From Prunella strophiata (lineage: Eukaryota > Chordata > Aves > Passeriformes > Prunellidae): a DNA stretch of 64,000 bases. Below, piece by piece: positions 1-11,930 of this stretch (position 1 is its first letter; each line of letters starts with the position of its first letter). Under the pieces are notes generated by a model, which worked only from the letters and a program-made list of their open reading frames with translations, had not been told where the DNA came from and did not search any database. The stretch lies in NCBI GenBank assembly GCA_036583965.1, contig JAZBQD010000001.1, positions 24,517,597-24,581,596 on the forward strand, in the 5' to 3' direction. Position numbers and translations under genes: made by a program.

Positions 1-3000
1 GTAAAGAGGATATCACTGCAGGTATCTTTACATAAATCAGCTATAAAAATCACTGAAACATGAAGAGTTCCTTTGCCTCATGCAATACACTCATACTGCT
101 CTGAGCCAGAGGCAAGAAACAAAAACAAAGACTGAACAAAAGCTGAGGCTATGTTCAAAGAATGGTTTGAATTGCATTAAGTCAAAATTATTTTAGAAAC
201 TACCACTGATTAATAGGTAGCATCTTAAAGAAGAAAACCTTAAATCAAGTGCTTGTTCCTTCAGATAGCTTATTAGGTGTGTGTATTTTCTGTAGCTGAA
301 CTTGTGTAGTCATCCCAGATTAAGCTCAAAGTTCATGGAAGTCATCACAGAGTCTTCACAGCAAAGGTCACTACTGTAAAAATATTTTTTAAAAAGCTAT
401 TAGTTCTTCGACACAGAGGTTTGAAATTAAAGAAAACTAGCATGTTTCATTGTTTGAGAGGCATAAAGCCAAGAGCCTGAAATGAGTACTCAAAATAGGA
501 CATATTTTCCAGTGGAGGTAAAGATTACAATATAACCAACAGGAATGTGCAAGCCAGCAATCCTTAACTCAGCAGCTCATGCCAAACCATGATAGTCCGT
601 TGTACTACTTGAACACTGAAACTTGAGAAAGTGGTATTATTACAATTGTTAATAGTGGAATGCAAGAACTACAAGTCACACAAATTCATTTCGTGTATTT
701 ATTTTTTGTAGAAATAGACTACTCAGCACTTTGGGGATTTGAAAACCTGACAAAGAACTTGGATTCTTTTTTCCTGCTACATATAAGTTAAAACCAAATG
801 TAAATGCTATTAGGAAGGTTCCAATTTCCCCACAACTATGTCCTTGTATAGGTTATGCTGACACATTACAAGGAACAAACTATAATAAAAACCACCAACA
901 GAAATCTCACAATTTAGTAGGAAAACCCAGCATTTTCTTCCTCTAGGAAAAGCAACTGTGGTTAGGACCTACTAAAATGAAGGGTAAGATATTTCAGTAC
1001 AAATCTGGTCATAGACAAGACATAGTTCACAACCCTTGGAGCTCCAAGAGGGACATGGGAACTGTAAACAGGAGTATAAATCAAGACCACTGAGTATTTT
1101 TAACTTCAGCTGCAAGCAAGGTACACTAACTATTTGAAGGACCACAGCACACTTAGTTTTATTGTACAGATTTCTACCACCATCACAAACACACAAGAAG
1201 ATCTGGGGGAATACCAGTAACTCCTGCTTAGCCATTTAAACATAAAACCCCAAAATAAATTTAACACGGAACCTGCCCTCCCTGCACAGGCACCATCACA
1301 GGAACATTACAATTGCCTGTTAAGCAGCCAAGCTTGCCCAAAATTCTCATCTTCAGGGTCCAGCTTCTAATAAAACCATTGTTTGTAGCACTCAGCAGAA
1401 GCCTGAGTTTCTTAGAATACCTCTGTCTTCTTTAGCACATTCCAATAAAAGTGCTTTTCTTTCCCCACTACTCCACTTTCCCCAAGCTTTGCCTGCCACA
1501 TGTATTGATCTATCATTCACTGCAGATGAAACAAACCAGTGCAAAAGACTATGAAAAGTACTGAAGCAAACTTTCCAACAGTTATGCATTAAGCAGGGAA
1601 AATATACTTGTTTAAACACAAGTTTCACCTGATGGATCAGCAAACAAAAGCTGGTTATCATCCAGGCATCAGAAAGAGGCATTGCATAAGTACAACCAAG
1701 ATCTGACAATGGTCTCAGGGTGACCTTTGGGCAAAGGAATTAACAATTGATTTACAGTAAGCTTCATGTGGATTAAACCATGCAAAAAAAAGTTATCTAA
1801 GTATTTGTGTTGCCTCCCCCTAAGAAAATTAGGGGTTGTTTTGGCAGAAAATTACTAGCTGAGCATTTTTCTAGCTCTCCCATGACAGGCATAGAGCACC
1901 AAAACAGAGGGAGTAGGATGGGGGAGAGCTCTCTCAATGCTGCAAGGGCAGGACAGAGCTAAACACAAAGGCACCTCAATGACCTGCTTGCACTGACTGC
2001 TAACACTGAATTTGTGACAGCACTTTTGTCCTTACAGCCTGAAAAGTAACCACTGACCCACTATTACCCTTAGAATTTACATAATTCCTCTAATTCTGGC
2101 CTGTGACATGACCAATATAGCCAGTACCACACCCACTGCTGTTTTCCACCTGGTAGCAACACAACCTGCTCTGTCAGATGAGCTTGAGAGCAAACTGGGT
2201 GCTCTTGAGAGTTTTCTGGGCATGCAGGTCTGTGCTTTTCTTCATGTGTTTATCAATAAGTAGTCAGACAAATGCTGATTAAGGGAAAAAAATCCCAACA
2301 AAACCAATAAAACACAGAGCAAAAAAGCCACCACCCATAAAGTTTTAGATCCCTAATTGAAATTACCCTGAGGAACCCTCAAAATGAAAGATGATGCACA
2401 AAAAAATACAAAATAGAGTGGAGAAAAACAGAATTTTAACAAGCACACTGTTGTGCTTTAATGAAAGAGCCATATATAATATGGGCCCAGACATCATTGC
2501 TAGATTAAGACTGTTATTCAAAACAGCATGGATTTGATTTTTTAGCAAACTAATATCGTGTGATAGTGCATTATAAAGTCACAAGTATTTAACCATGAGT
2601 GTATTCAAACCACACATACCACATAAAAACCCCCTACATCTGCTAAAGAACATGACGAAGAAAAAGGATTATTTGAAATGCAAGATTGGCATGACATTTT
2701 TTAACCAAGAATGAGATACACCACACAAGCAAAAAAAGGTGTTGCTTTCTTTGGTTTGGGTTTTATTTAATGTTCATGGCCAACTTATCTAAGCCTACTG
2801 ATTGCTGCAACATCAGCTGATAGATTATATTTTTTGGACAGCTTTCCTAAGTTTACTGTTCTGCCTCTTTACAATAATATTCAGCTCCTATGGTAACAGG
2901 CACTCACACACTAAGTAAATCATCCCACAATATGAAGTCACCTGAGCATTAACCAGAATTTGTGCAGAGCAGCTGTAATTAATTGGGCTACTAGGAAACA

Positions 3001-6000
3001 CCATCTTCTGTCACTGCTGAAAAGAAAAATTGATTTGTTTTACTCATATTGGCCTCCTAGGGAAAAAAAAAAAATTCTAGAAGTATCTCTTCATCAAGAA
3101 ACTGATGAAGACATGAGGCATAAGAGAGCTTACACCCCACTGAGTAAAGACAGATATTTGTTTATGTGACACGATTCCAGTCATCTATATGCAAGAAATA
3201 AAACAGCCATACAAAGATGGACACAAGGAAAAAACAGTTCTTATTTGCAAGGGGTTTACCACAGCTTTTGCAGTTTCTGATATTCCAAACAGAACCACTC
3301 AGGAAATACCAATACAATCATTATAAAGTAGAGGGAGAAAAGAAAAAAAGACAGCAGAAGCATCCTAAAATCTATCAAAATTTGTTGACACCTCAGGTCA
3401 GATTTGATTTCTGCTTCAGATACAACTGGTAGCAAACTACCTGCACCTCCCCTTTTTTTAAAGACATCTGTTGAGTTCTTGCTACAGCACTTACTGCAGT
3501 TACTCTGTATCTCACAGGGAGGTGCCCCAGTCTACTCATGAGCTGCAGAGGCTGATATTCTCAGGTGAGCCTTGCTGGGATCAGCCCCAGCCCCCAGGAA
3601 ACTGCCCACAAACTGTGAGAAAGATGAAAATAACCACAGCAGCAGTTTTATAACACATATAAAACTCAGCAAGGCAAAAAGTAACAGCAGCACTGAGCTG
3701 AACACGGAGCTGCTGCATATTCTTTCTCCCAGATAGTTTTTCTTACATTGCATGATTAGAAGAGTAAACAACAGATGTTGATGAGCAAAAAAAAAAAAAA
3801 AAGAAAACCACCAAGGCACCCCCAAGCAAGAATGAGAACATTTCCTGATAAGTTCCTTCAACAGATGCTCCTTCAAACTTGGCTTTAAAGACCACTGAAC
3901 TAAAGACGATGTGTTCTCACTCCTCCATAACAGAAGAAAGGTGGGGTGATCACTAGAAGATATTCTAAGTTTTTTAATAATTTAAAAAGTAACTTTTCCA
4001 AATGTAAACAAGCTATCTAGTAGCTGGTAAAAGCAAAAGAAGAGCCTTTAAGCATCTAATATGAACAAAAAGCTGTATTTACACCCACCTGAAATTTTAT
4101 AAAAAGTATAAAAATTGGCTAACTTTTGGAAATAAGGAATCTGCTCATCATCACTTGATTGAAAAGATGTTTTGTTTCCATTATGCAATTTCTGCATATT
4201 TCAAGAACTTCCAGTAAAGGATCTGGTATTCGAAAACATAGGGAACACAACCCCACAAATTATCTAACTGAAGTTTGTTCCTGGAGATGGTTCCACACTG
4301 CTTCCTTTCCATTGTCCCTTTCCTAACAGGGCAAGTCAAAGCTTCACTCCCAAAAGACAGACACAAATAAAAGGTGGGGAGGGTGGGAGAAGTTAAAAAA
4401 TAAAATCAAGTTTGGCTTGTAATCAGCAGCATGGCTGACTGAATTTCTGGGTACCAGTTACAGATCTGGCTTCACGAGGCTTTCCCTGACAGAGCTGCTT
4501 GGTGCTTGAGGTTCTTGTAAGCCAAGAGATGAGACAAATACTTGCAAGCATAGAGAGGAAACTGAGAGGGCACTGACAGAAACTGACAATGTTTACCAAA
4601 CAGTTCGGTTTTCTCACAGAAAGAACAACTGTTTGCTTCTTGCTTCCTAATAAACAGTTTTTCATTAACAGTAAGCCAGACAGTACAGATTTTCACATAA
4701 AGCCATTTATTTCCAAGTCCAGCATAACCTTTCCACCACAACAAGGATAACCATCTGATACAAACCCTCCTCAAACTTCCACCTGAACAATGTGTATTTT
4801 AGACAGGGCATACAGCAACCTCACATCCAAAACCAGGCAGTACTCTGCTTGTATTTACTCACTATGCTCTATCATTCATATACTTTTACTACTTTATTCT
4901 TCTTACAAAGATGAGAAATAAAATTTGAAAAAGGAGCAAGGGAAAATCTTACATTTTGACACTGGCTACTGCTGGGTCATACAACCTACAGAGCTTTGTG
5001 CTTGGGAGCTTTGTTTACCCCTTGATGCTTACTATCTCAGGCAGCAGAAGAAAGGACTGTGTGAGGGATGAGATAATGGAAATTTATTCAGTTACTAGAG
5101 GAAAAAGTTAAAGGCAACCTTCATCTTCTTACAGAACTCTACTTTTGACCCTTCTCTACCACTTCTTACACAGAAATACCCACTGTGGTTTTGGTTTTCA
5201 GACACTTTTGATGAGCACATCTTTATAAATAGTTGTTGCTGCTCTGTTTCTCCAAATTCCTTTCTCTTTACTGCATTACATAATGAGATTTTTCTACTAG
5301 CGCTAAAGTATTAACTGATTAAAGATTAACTCACCCCCAGGAGAGACCATCTCAATTAAAAAAATTCCAATCATTGTAGTCACCGAGTCAAACCGCAGCT
5401 CTTCAGTGACCAACCCAACTCACCAGCTTGCTCCCACAGCCTCCCTTCCACTGCTGCAAGGAGGAAGGCAGGTGCCCTGACAGGGGATGCTCATGTAGGG
5501 AGCACCTAAAGCTTCCAGTGAGTGACCAAAATGCCTTCTTTGTGACATGCCAGGTAAAACATTTGTCAAGGGTTTGTTCTGAAAATGTACACAAGTATGT
5601 GAGTTACCACGCTTAGTGTAACATTTAATGTTTACAAAACAGTAGTGCCAAAGGAAAAAGCGCCCTCGTGAAAGCACCGCCGTCTCTTGTTGTTGATGCA
5701 GACACACCCTGAGATTGGACACTCGAAGGCCTGAAACTCACCTCGGTTCTCACGGGCTCCTCAGGCCCGACAGCTGGGAACACCCCGAGGGAATCACCCC
5801 GCTCAGCAGCATCCTCAACTGGTTCAGACCTACTCACTGTGCTTTTCAGCAGCAAAACCAGCAATTACTACTCCCGTTTTGTCAAAAGCTGCCTACGTAA
5901 CTTCCACTGAGAGCACATAATTCAAAACATACTGCGACAAAATATGTAGCCTGAAGGAAAGAAAAAAAACCTTCAAAGAAAGCTCAGACAGCGGAGCCAA

Positions 6001-6534
6001 GGGCCGAGCGGGTCCCACGGCAGCGGCGGCCGCTGTCAGCTCTGCGGAGCCGGCCGGGACTCCGGGCTCCAGCGGCTCTGAGAGCGCTGGGCTGTTCCTC
6101 GAAAGCCGAGAGCCCGCAGCGCCCTGCCCGAGCGGGATGTGCGGCTCTCGCACACGGAGCCCCGAGGGACCGGGACCCGGGGCGAGCCCGGGCAGCGGCA
6201 CCACCGGCGGCACCGGCCCGGCGCGGCCCCAAGCGGCATCTGTCCGCCCGGGCTGCGGGGCCGGGGCGCTGGGCTCCGCTCGGGGCACAGGGAGCCGCTT
6301 CCCCGGCACAGCAGCAGCCCCGGCCCGAGCGGCCACGGCAGCGCCCGGAGCGGGGACCGGCCCAGGGCTGCCGCCGACCCAGCGCCCGGGGAAGGGGCTG
6401 ACAGGACACCTCGCGTTCCGGCGGGGAAGGGGAGCCAGCACACGGCACGGCGGGGACAGGGGCCCCCTGTGTCCCCTCCCGGCCGCCGCCACCGCCCCGC
6501 GCCCCCCGGGCACCGCCGCCGCTCCCGCCCTCAC
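1..6534 (-). other. BICC1: BICC1 intron 1 (5' portion)
   Basis: This stretch follows the splice donor of BICC1 coding exon 1 (GT at 6534-6533 on the minus strand) and runs off the left edge of the window. I looked for the next BICC1 exon, which should encode the acidic/KH-leading segment after the exon-1 motif KKLEAMLQ, and did not find it, as expected for a gene whose first intron is very long in other vertebrates. The right end (about 5985-6534) is still CpG-rich and belongs to the promoter island. The rest is AT-rich unique-looking DNA with short poly-A/T runs. No RNA gene or clear repeat was recognised. Confidence 0.85.
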
Positions 6535-6736
6535 CTTGGAGCATGGCCTCCAGTTTCTTCCTGTCCACCCGGAATCGCTCCTCGCCCCACTCGGGGCTGT
6601 GCAGGGGCCGCGGCGGCCCGGCCGAGTCCTCCTCGGAGCCGGGCGCGGGCGAGTCGGCGCTGCGCTCGCTGTTGGAGCCCGGGTCGGAGAGCGGCGGGGG
6701 CAGGTACCCGCTCAGCGGGTCGCACTGCGCCGCCAT
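6535..6736 (-). CDS. BICC1: BICC1 coding exon 1 (N-terminus of Bicaudal-C homologue 1)
   Basis: This exon encodes the first 67 residues plus one base of Bicaudal C homologue 1, a KH- and SAM-domain RNA-binding protein that controls mRNA translation and stability and is linked to cilia, left-right patterning and cystic kidney disease. The call rests on the N-terminal protein pattern: it starts MAAQ, continues with SDPGSNSERSADSPAPGSE, and ends with HSPEWGEERFRVDRKKLEAM followed by LQ. This closely matches the vertebrate BICC1 N-terminus as I know it. The exon ends in a consensus donor (AAG|GTGAG, GT at 6534-6533, phase 1). The next codon would be completed from exon 2, where other vertebrates have alanine. 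The start at 6736 sits in a good Kozak context (G at -3, G at +4). KH and SAM domains lie in exons outside the window. A proline insertion after residue 11 looks longer than in human. The frame upstream of the ATG is also open, but it reads as GC-rich UTR. Confidence 0.93.
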
Positions 6737-6965
6737 GGCGCTGCCCGGCGGCCGCCGCCCCGGGCCCCACTCGGCCGCCTCGCCGCGGGACGCTATCTGC
6801 CCCCAGAGCCGCCCGGCCGGCGCATCCCAGCCGCCGCCGCAGCCAGCCCCGGCGCCGCCCGCCTCCGCCCGCGGCTCCCCGGCGAGTGAGCGCGGCCCCG
6901 GGCCCGGCCCCGCGGCTCGGCGGCGCCCCCAGCCCGCCCGCAGCCCGCACAGCATCCCCACCTCC

Positions 6966-6970
6966 ATTGG
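6966..6970 (-). promoter_or_regulatory. BICC1: CCAAT box upstream of BICC1
   Basis: The plus strand reads ATTGG here, so the minus strand reads CCAAT, in the sense direction of BICC1 and about 230 bases upstream of the start codon. CCAAT boxes bound by NF-Y are common in CpG-island promoters, usually 60-100 bases upstream of the transcription start. This would place a start near 6870-6900. Binding is inferred, not shown. Confidence 0.45.
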
Positions 6971-6991
6971 GCCGCCGCCCGCCGGGGAGGG

Positions 6992-7009
6992 GCCGGGGAT
7001 ATCCCCGGC
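6992..7009. promoter_or_regulatory. 18-bp perfect palindrome in the BICC1 promoter
   Basis: GCCGGGGATATCCCCGGC is a perfect inverted repeat with no spacer, about 260 bases upstream of the BICC1 start codon and directly upstream of the CCAAT box. Its core GGGGATATCCCC resembles two opposed GGGG half sites, similar in form to kappaB or EBF-like dimer sites. It could be a dimeric factor site or a chance product of GC-rich sequence. Confidence 0.4.
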
Positions 7010-7152
7010 GGGAGGGGGCAGCGCCGCGGCCCCGCGGGAGGGCGGGGAGGCGCCGACGGGAGGGAGGGGAGGGGAGGGAGATGCCACCGCCCCCAGCGCA
7101 CCGCCCCCGCCTCCGGGCGCTGGGCAGGGGTCTGTGCCGGCTGGGGTCCCGC

Positions 7153-7183
7153 GCCAGCCGGGATCGCCCTGCCAGCCGGGATC
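7153..7183. repeat. Two copies of a 13-bp motif in the BICC1 upstream island
   Basis: The motif GCCAGCCGGGATC occurs at 7153-7165 and again at 7171-7183, an 18-base spacing. It is a small direct repeat within the CpG island, upstream of BICC1. A local tandem duplication is the simplest explanation. Confidence 0.6.
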
Positions 7184-7440
7184 CCGCAGTGTCCGGCGAC
7201 CCCCGGCCCTGTGAGCGGGTCGGCAGCGGCCGTGCGGTGCCGGGCGGCACACGGGACAGGCGGGTGGCGGTGCTGAGCTGCGCCGTGCCCGGAGCACATC
7301 CCGAATCGCGGCGGGGAGGGACAGCTGGCCGCGGCTTAGCCGCATGTCCTGCAGTCACTGCGTGCGGCACATCCCCGCCCGCCGGGGAGGGTCCCGGCTC
7401 CCCATTCGGACGTTTGGCTGCACGAAGCCTCGTGGCAGGA

Positions 7441-10400
7441 GAGGTGCCTTGTGCTGCTGCACCTCAAGAGACTGGGTTACGCACCCCTCGCCTTCCAGCA
7501 GAACTGTGTTTATCCGCACTCAGAATCCCAGCTGGATGTACACCGGCACAGTTCGTACCGCTGTGCAAACTGTTTGAGCCCAGAAGCACGCAGTGGTGTA
7601 GGGGAAACATCAGCGTGAGCTGCCACTCTGCCCTGGTGGCAGCGGTGGCATTTTGCTGTTCCCACAGCCGGACACTGCCCATCACTGCCCAAGTGTTACT
7701 GTCCAAATCACCTGGACAGAGTGAAGCACGGACACCCCACTCCTCCTTTGGGTCTGTCTTGTTTCTACTGAATCAGAGAAATCCTTTCTGACACAAAAAG
7801 TTACCTACCACGCACTGAAAGCTTTCTGCTTCAAGTTGATCACTGTTTTCTGCCATTTCCAGTCTGCTAGATAGAAGAGGATCCAGCAGCAGTGGGTCTG
7901 GAATCCCACAAGCCATCCTACACTGCAGTGCTGCAGTCTGTCTCCTCCAGAGCTGGAGCATCCATGCATTTATGGTGGCCAAACCATGTTACTGGATGCA
8001 CTCTGGATAGCAACACAAAAATTACAGCTGATGTGATGGTGAACTCACCTCGCTGATAACATCAGCTTGAAGGACCATGCTTACATTTGTGAGACTTGTT
8101 GGTACTCCAGGTAGATCCAGGGACCTGCACTGTGCCCAGTCTCAACATGCACTTATTTTTACAAAGTACCAGTTTGGACTTACTGAGTCTTCACATATTT
8201 CCCACTTAGTTCCATGACAGTGTGAATTCTACAACAGCCAGGATTCCAGGTGTACATTACATGCATGGAGTGAGACAGTCCTCAGCCTCTGTGGATGCTA
8301 GCCAGCAGCTTGCAGGTAACAATCACACTGCTCACAAGGTCCTCTGATGCTTCCCATGGCCCCAGGAAATAAAGTGTCTAAAGTCAAAAACACTAGAACA
8401 AAATATTAATGTAGGTCTTGAAAACAGTGCAATCTCCCTTTCTCTTAATATGTTCTTGTAGTGTGATGGTCACTATGGGTGTGCAGAGCAGTCTCAGGAA
8501 AGACTGAAAGTCTTTTCCTTCCCAGCTGAGAATTTTACAGTCATCAAGCACTTTTTTTTTTTTTTTTTTTTCTTTTTTTTTTCTGGTAGATGGGAAAGTG
8601 AACATTGTCCTTATCAAAACAACTTGAAATTCAGCAAAGTGTGCTGCCTCGCCCCAGAGCAACACCAGCTGGGGTTGTGTGTCTCCTGGATGCCAGGACC
8701 TGTGAGTTGCACAATCCAAATATTCACAAATGATGAGTGTTGACAGCACCAGTTACAAACCATAACAGCTACAGGTGTTTAGCTCCTCTGAGCAAAACAA
8801 TTATTTGGGCATTTTCCACTCATAAATAGTGAGATTTACAGTCAGAGATTCTCAGTGTAGGAAGTCCAGGAGGTCCCTTTCCTTGTGTTTTATCCATTCC
8901 TGCAGTACAGCCACAGAAACCTTTTCTCATCAGTTAGTTGAACCCAAAAGTAATCTTTTTTCAGCAGTCATAAAAATAATATAATCAATCAAAGAACTCT
9001 TAAAAATAATTTTGTCTGCAGTTTATTTTTTATTCATTGAAAAGAGCCCTTCCTTAATGTGAGTTTAGATTAAAAAATGAGACATAAACTCTTTGATTTC
9101 CTACTGAAATCCTACTTTCCTACTTAAATATAAATGCTTTTAAAAGGATACAGTGATTAGGCATTATTATTGGTAGTTAAATTCAGTACTCTACCACTTC
9201 AATTGAATAAATGACATTTTATTTTCCTAGTATATTGCAGGGGAAGAATAAAATGCCTGTTACACAGAAAACTTGAACTAAGTAGAAAAACACATTTTTA
9301 ATGGCTACATAATATTACATGTGGATAAAATTGGGGAAATGGGTGGAAGTTGGCAGATACAAGGTCAAATGGCTAGAAAGAACATCAGCTGAAGTTGACT
9401 TTGGCATATATAATTTACATTGGCCTTTTTTTCTGGGGCCAATAGCTTGATCAAAGAAAAGAATAACAGGATCTCTCTCATTCTGGTGTACCATGTCTAT
9501 TTTGCTACATTCTCTGCCTTCTTTTTTCATCCTGGTCTCTTTCCCTCACCTCACCTCACACACACATATCTGCAAATCTCAGAAAAAGCATAACTGAATA
9601 GGAGAATGTTTCATTGTCACACTCAGCCTCTGTGCAGAGTCCACTTTCACTGGGGTGAAATAGATTCTGGAATTTAAAGGAGCTTCATGAACTGGGTGAT
9701 CCACTGTAATAAGTCCCACATGTTTGGGACTGCACAGAGTCCAGCCTGAGAGTGGTGCAGGATCTCTCCTGGGAAGGGTGTGGGTCTGCCCTTGGCCCTG
9801 GGGATGAGAAGTGAGAGTCACCATGCAGGGAGCACCACTGGATGTGCTCAGGTCTGCCTTGGGGCTGCTCCCAGTGCACGGGGCTGATGGCTCTGGGTGT
9901 GTCTGCACTCCACAGGTCCAGCAGGAGAAGTGAAATATAAACAGAGGAGTAAGACAGTGTAACTTACAGCACAGTCTGTATTGCAGAGCTTGCATTTATT
10001 TATTCTTGATCTCAAATTTCTCTGCTTCCCAGCACCATGATGAAGCAAAGTGCTCTTTTCTGTAGTTCCCTGAGGTGGGTGCAAAAAGGGAGGTTTGGAA
10101 AGCTGCAGTGTGAGGCTGGGGAAAGAGAAGGTTGCATACAGATTCTTTCATCATCTGTAGTACCTAGAAATGCTTTTCTAGAAGGTGTGCTTAAGTTGGG
10201 GTTTGTTATTTGGGAGAGGTTTATTGCTGGTGAAAATTAATGCTGGCGGTGTTTTGAAAGGCTTTACTGCATTCACTATTTTACAGAAGTAAGAGCCTAT
10301 AATATTTGGTCTTTCATGATGTTATGCCATATTCCCCATTTGAGTCCCATTAATTTAAATTTCTTAGAATAATATAATGTGGCCTGCTGTGTTCTAAAGT

Positions 10401-10535
10401 ACTGTGCACCCACCAGCAAATAAATAAAACATCTTCCACAGCCCTTACAAAAACTTTTCCACCCCTAGAAATTCCCCAGATAAATTCTTTTTCCAACCAA
10501 AAGGGCAGAGAGATCCTGAATCATCTTTTTAGTGA
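7441..10535. other. Intergenic DNA upstream of BICC1
   Basis: No exon, RNA gene or clear repeat was recognised. The CpG density falls off sharply after about 7440. A T-rich tract (20 T, one C, 10 T) lies at 8552-8582. The remaining sequence is ordinary AT-rich unique DNA, with no open frame longer than about 140 codons. Confidence 0.6.
8552..8582. repeat. Poly-T tract
   Basis: A run of 20 T, one C and 10 T. It is a simple homopolymer repeat. On the minus strand it would read as a poly-A tract, but no retroposed gene was recognised next to it. Confidence 0.9.
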
Positions 10536-10539
10536 TACA

Positions 10540-11930
10540 GAATTATGGAACCATAAAACAAAAAGATTGAAAGAGATAACAAAAAAGGTTATCTCGTTCA
10601 TCTCCCAACTATGCTGAGTTCATTTCTGATAGATATTTGTTTATTCACTCCTTTACAATTTCTAATGATGAGGTCTTCATGACCTATCCAGGAAATTCCT
10701 GTCTTTCACTTACCATCAAGAGGAATTTTCTCCCTTTAATAAGTAACTTGGATTATTCTTCCTGCAACTTAAAGCTATTAGTTTTTGTCCTGTCTGCCGT
10801 GGACACATTGAATGAATTATTTCTTCTTTCTATCAGACTTTGGTGCTTATAAATACTTTTATCAAGCATTGATTAATCTTTAAGAGTTACTTTTATTAAG
10901 CTAGGTACTCCTAAGTCTTTCAGCTCATTCTCAGAGGTTGAGAATTTCTTGTTGGTGTGCAACAAACTCTTTCTATAGTAGGCTACATCCTTCTTGAAAT
11001 ACAAGCACAAAACTGGAGGGAGCAGCCCAGCTGAGGCCTGACCAGTGCTGGACAGAACTGCATGATCTTACCAGCTGCCTCACACCCTGTACTCCTGAAT
11101 ATTCATTTTTATCCAGTGCTTATCTTGTCTGCAAGGCTTGTGTTGATGAGCTGTAGCTCCCAGGTCCTTTTCTGAAAATACCATCATCCAGCTAACTGTT
11201 CTTTGGTGTATTTTGATGTTGAGCACTGTTGCTCAGCATGGTCTTCTGGTTTTGTCCCAAATGAATTTAATCCTGGTTTTTCTTAGAGATTGTGTTCCTG
11301 TTTTTTTGACATGTATTTGCACTAATGCTGCACTTGCTGCAGCTTCAGTTTTTGCACCCCTCAGAGCAGACTTTCAGTTTTCTCATAGAATTCATCAATG
11401 AAGCACAGAACAGATGTGGGCCCAGGATGGAATATCTGTCTATTTGATACATCCTTCCATCCTAATGGTCACAACAGTCCTGTGTGGGGATGCTTATTGC
11501 ACATTTTTATGTCATTGACAACTTCTGCTGTATTTTATGGGGATTTTACAGGAAATAGGATTTAAACTGCTGAAGTCCTGAGTTATGGCCACTGCTGCAG
11601 ACATTCCTGGTTTGTTACAGTAGCACATTAGTCTAGTAGGATTTATTCTTGTCATAGCTATACTTGCTGTGTGTGACTCTTGTTATTAGGTTACCTATTC
11701 CAATTACCTGTTCCAATTGCTTTTTTTACTCCAGAATATTTCTGGGAGAACAAGTTAAACTGATTAGTCTAGAATTTATTGGTTCCTTTCCTGTCTTTTT
11801 ATACAGACAGTCACTATATTTGACCTTTTTCTGTTTTCTGGTACCTCACCCATCACCAAAGGATTTTAAAGAGAGCCATTAATGATTGTGAGAATGAGCA
11901 GGGAAATAAATTCAGCCTTGGTGAACCTTG
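10540..11930 (-). mobile_element. Old, degenerate CR1 LINE remnant (antisense)
   Basis: The plus strand follows, in order, the reverse complement of the 3' half of an amniote CR1 LINE. It opens with a degraded terminal segment (agaattatggaaccata, then gttatctcgttcatctccc). Next come the parts equivalent to 'aattttctccctttaataa', 'taaagctattagtttttgtc', 'tgaggcctgaccagtgctgg' and 'gctcccaggtccttttctg'. Near 11760-11880 lie the segments equivalent to 'actgattagtctagaattt' and 'tctggtacctcacccatc'. The divergence is high and all frames are broken, so this is an ancient, immobile copy. The closest type by recollection is an early amniote CR1 rather than a young songbird subfamily. The boundaries are approximate and the middle (11400-11650) aligns weakly. 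Confidence 0.72.

Larger units (their letters stand above)
5985..7440. promoter_or_regulatory. BICC1: CpG island at the BICC1 promoter
   Basis: A block of about 1.4 kb is extremely rich in G+C and CpG dinucleotides compared with the AT-rich DNA on both sides. It covers the start of BICC1 intron 1, coding exon 1, the 5' UTR and the upstream promoter. On the minus strand there are many GC-box-like GGGCGG/GGGAGG stretches and no TATA box close upstream of the ATG. This is typical of a housekeeping or developmental CpG-island promoter with dispersed starts. The transcription start cannot be fixed from sequence alone; it probably lies between about 6760 and 7200. Confidence 0.9.

Noticed and set aside
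5984..6534. Continuation of the BICC1 frame past the exon-1 donor
   Set aside because: A consensus donor at 6534-6533 and family knowledge place the exon end at 6535. The rest is intronic CpG island.
6139..7791. A 550-codon plus-strand open frame across the CpG island
   Set aside because: GC-rich DNA lacks stop codons. The predicted protein is low-complexity arginine/proline/alanine, and the opposite strand carries the recognisable BICC1 exon.
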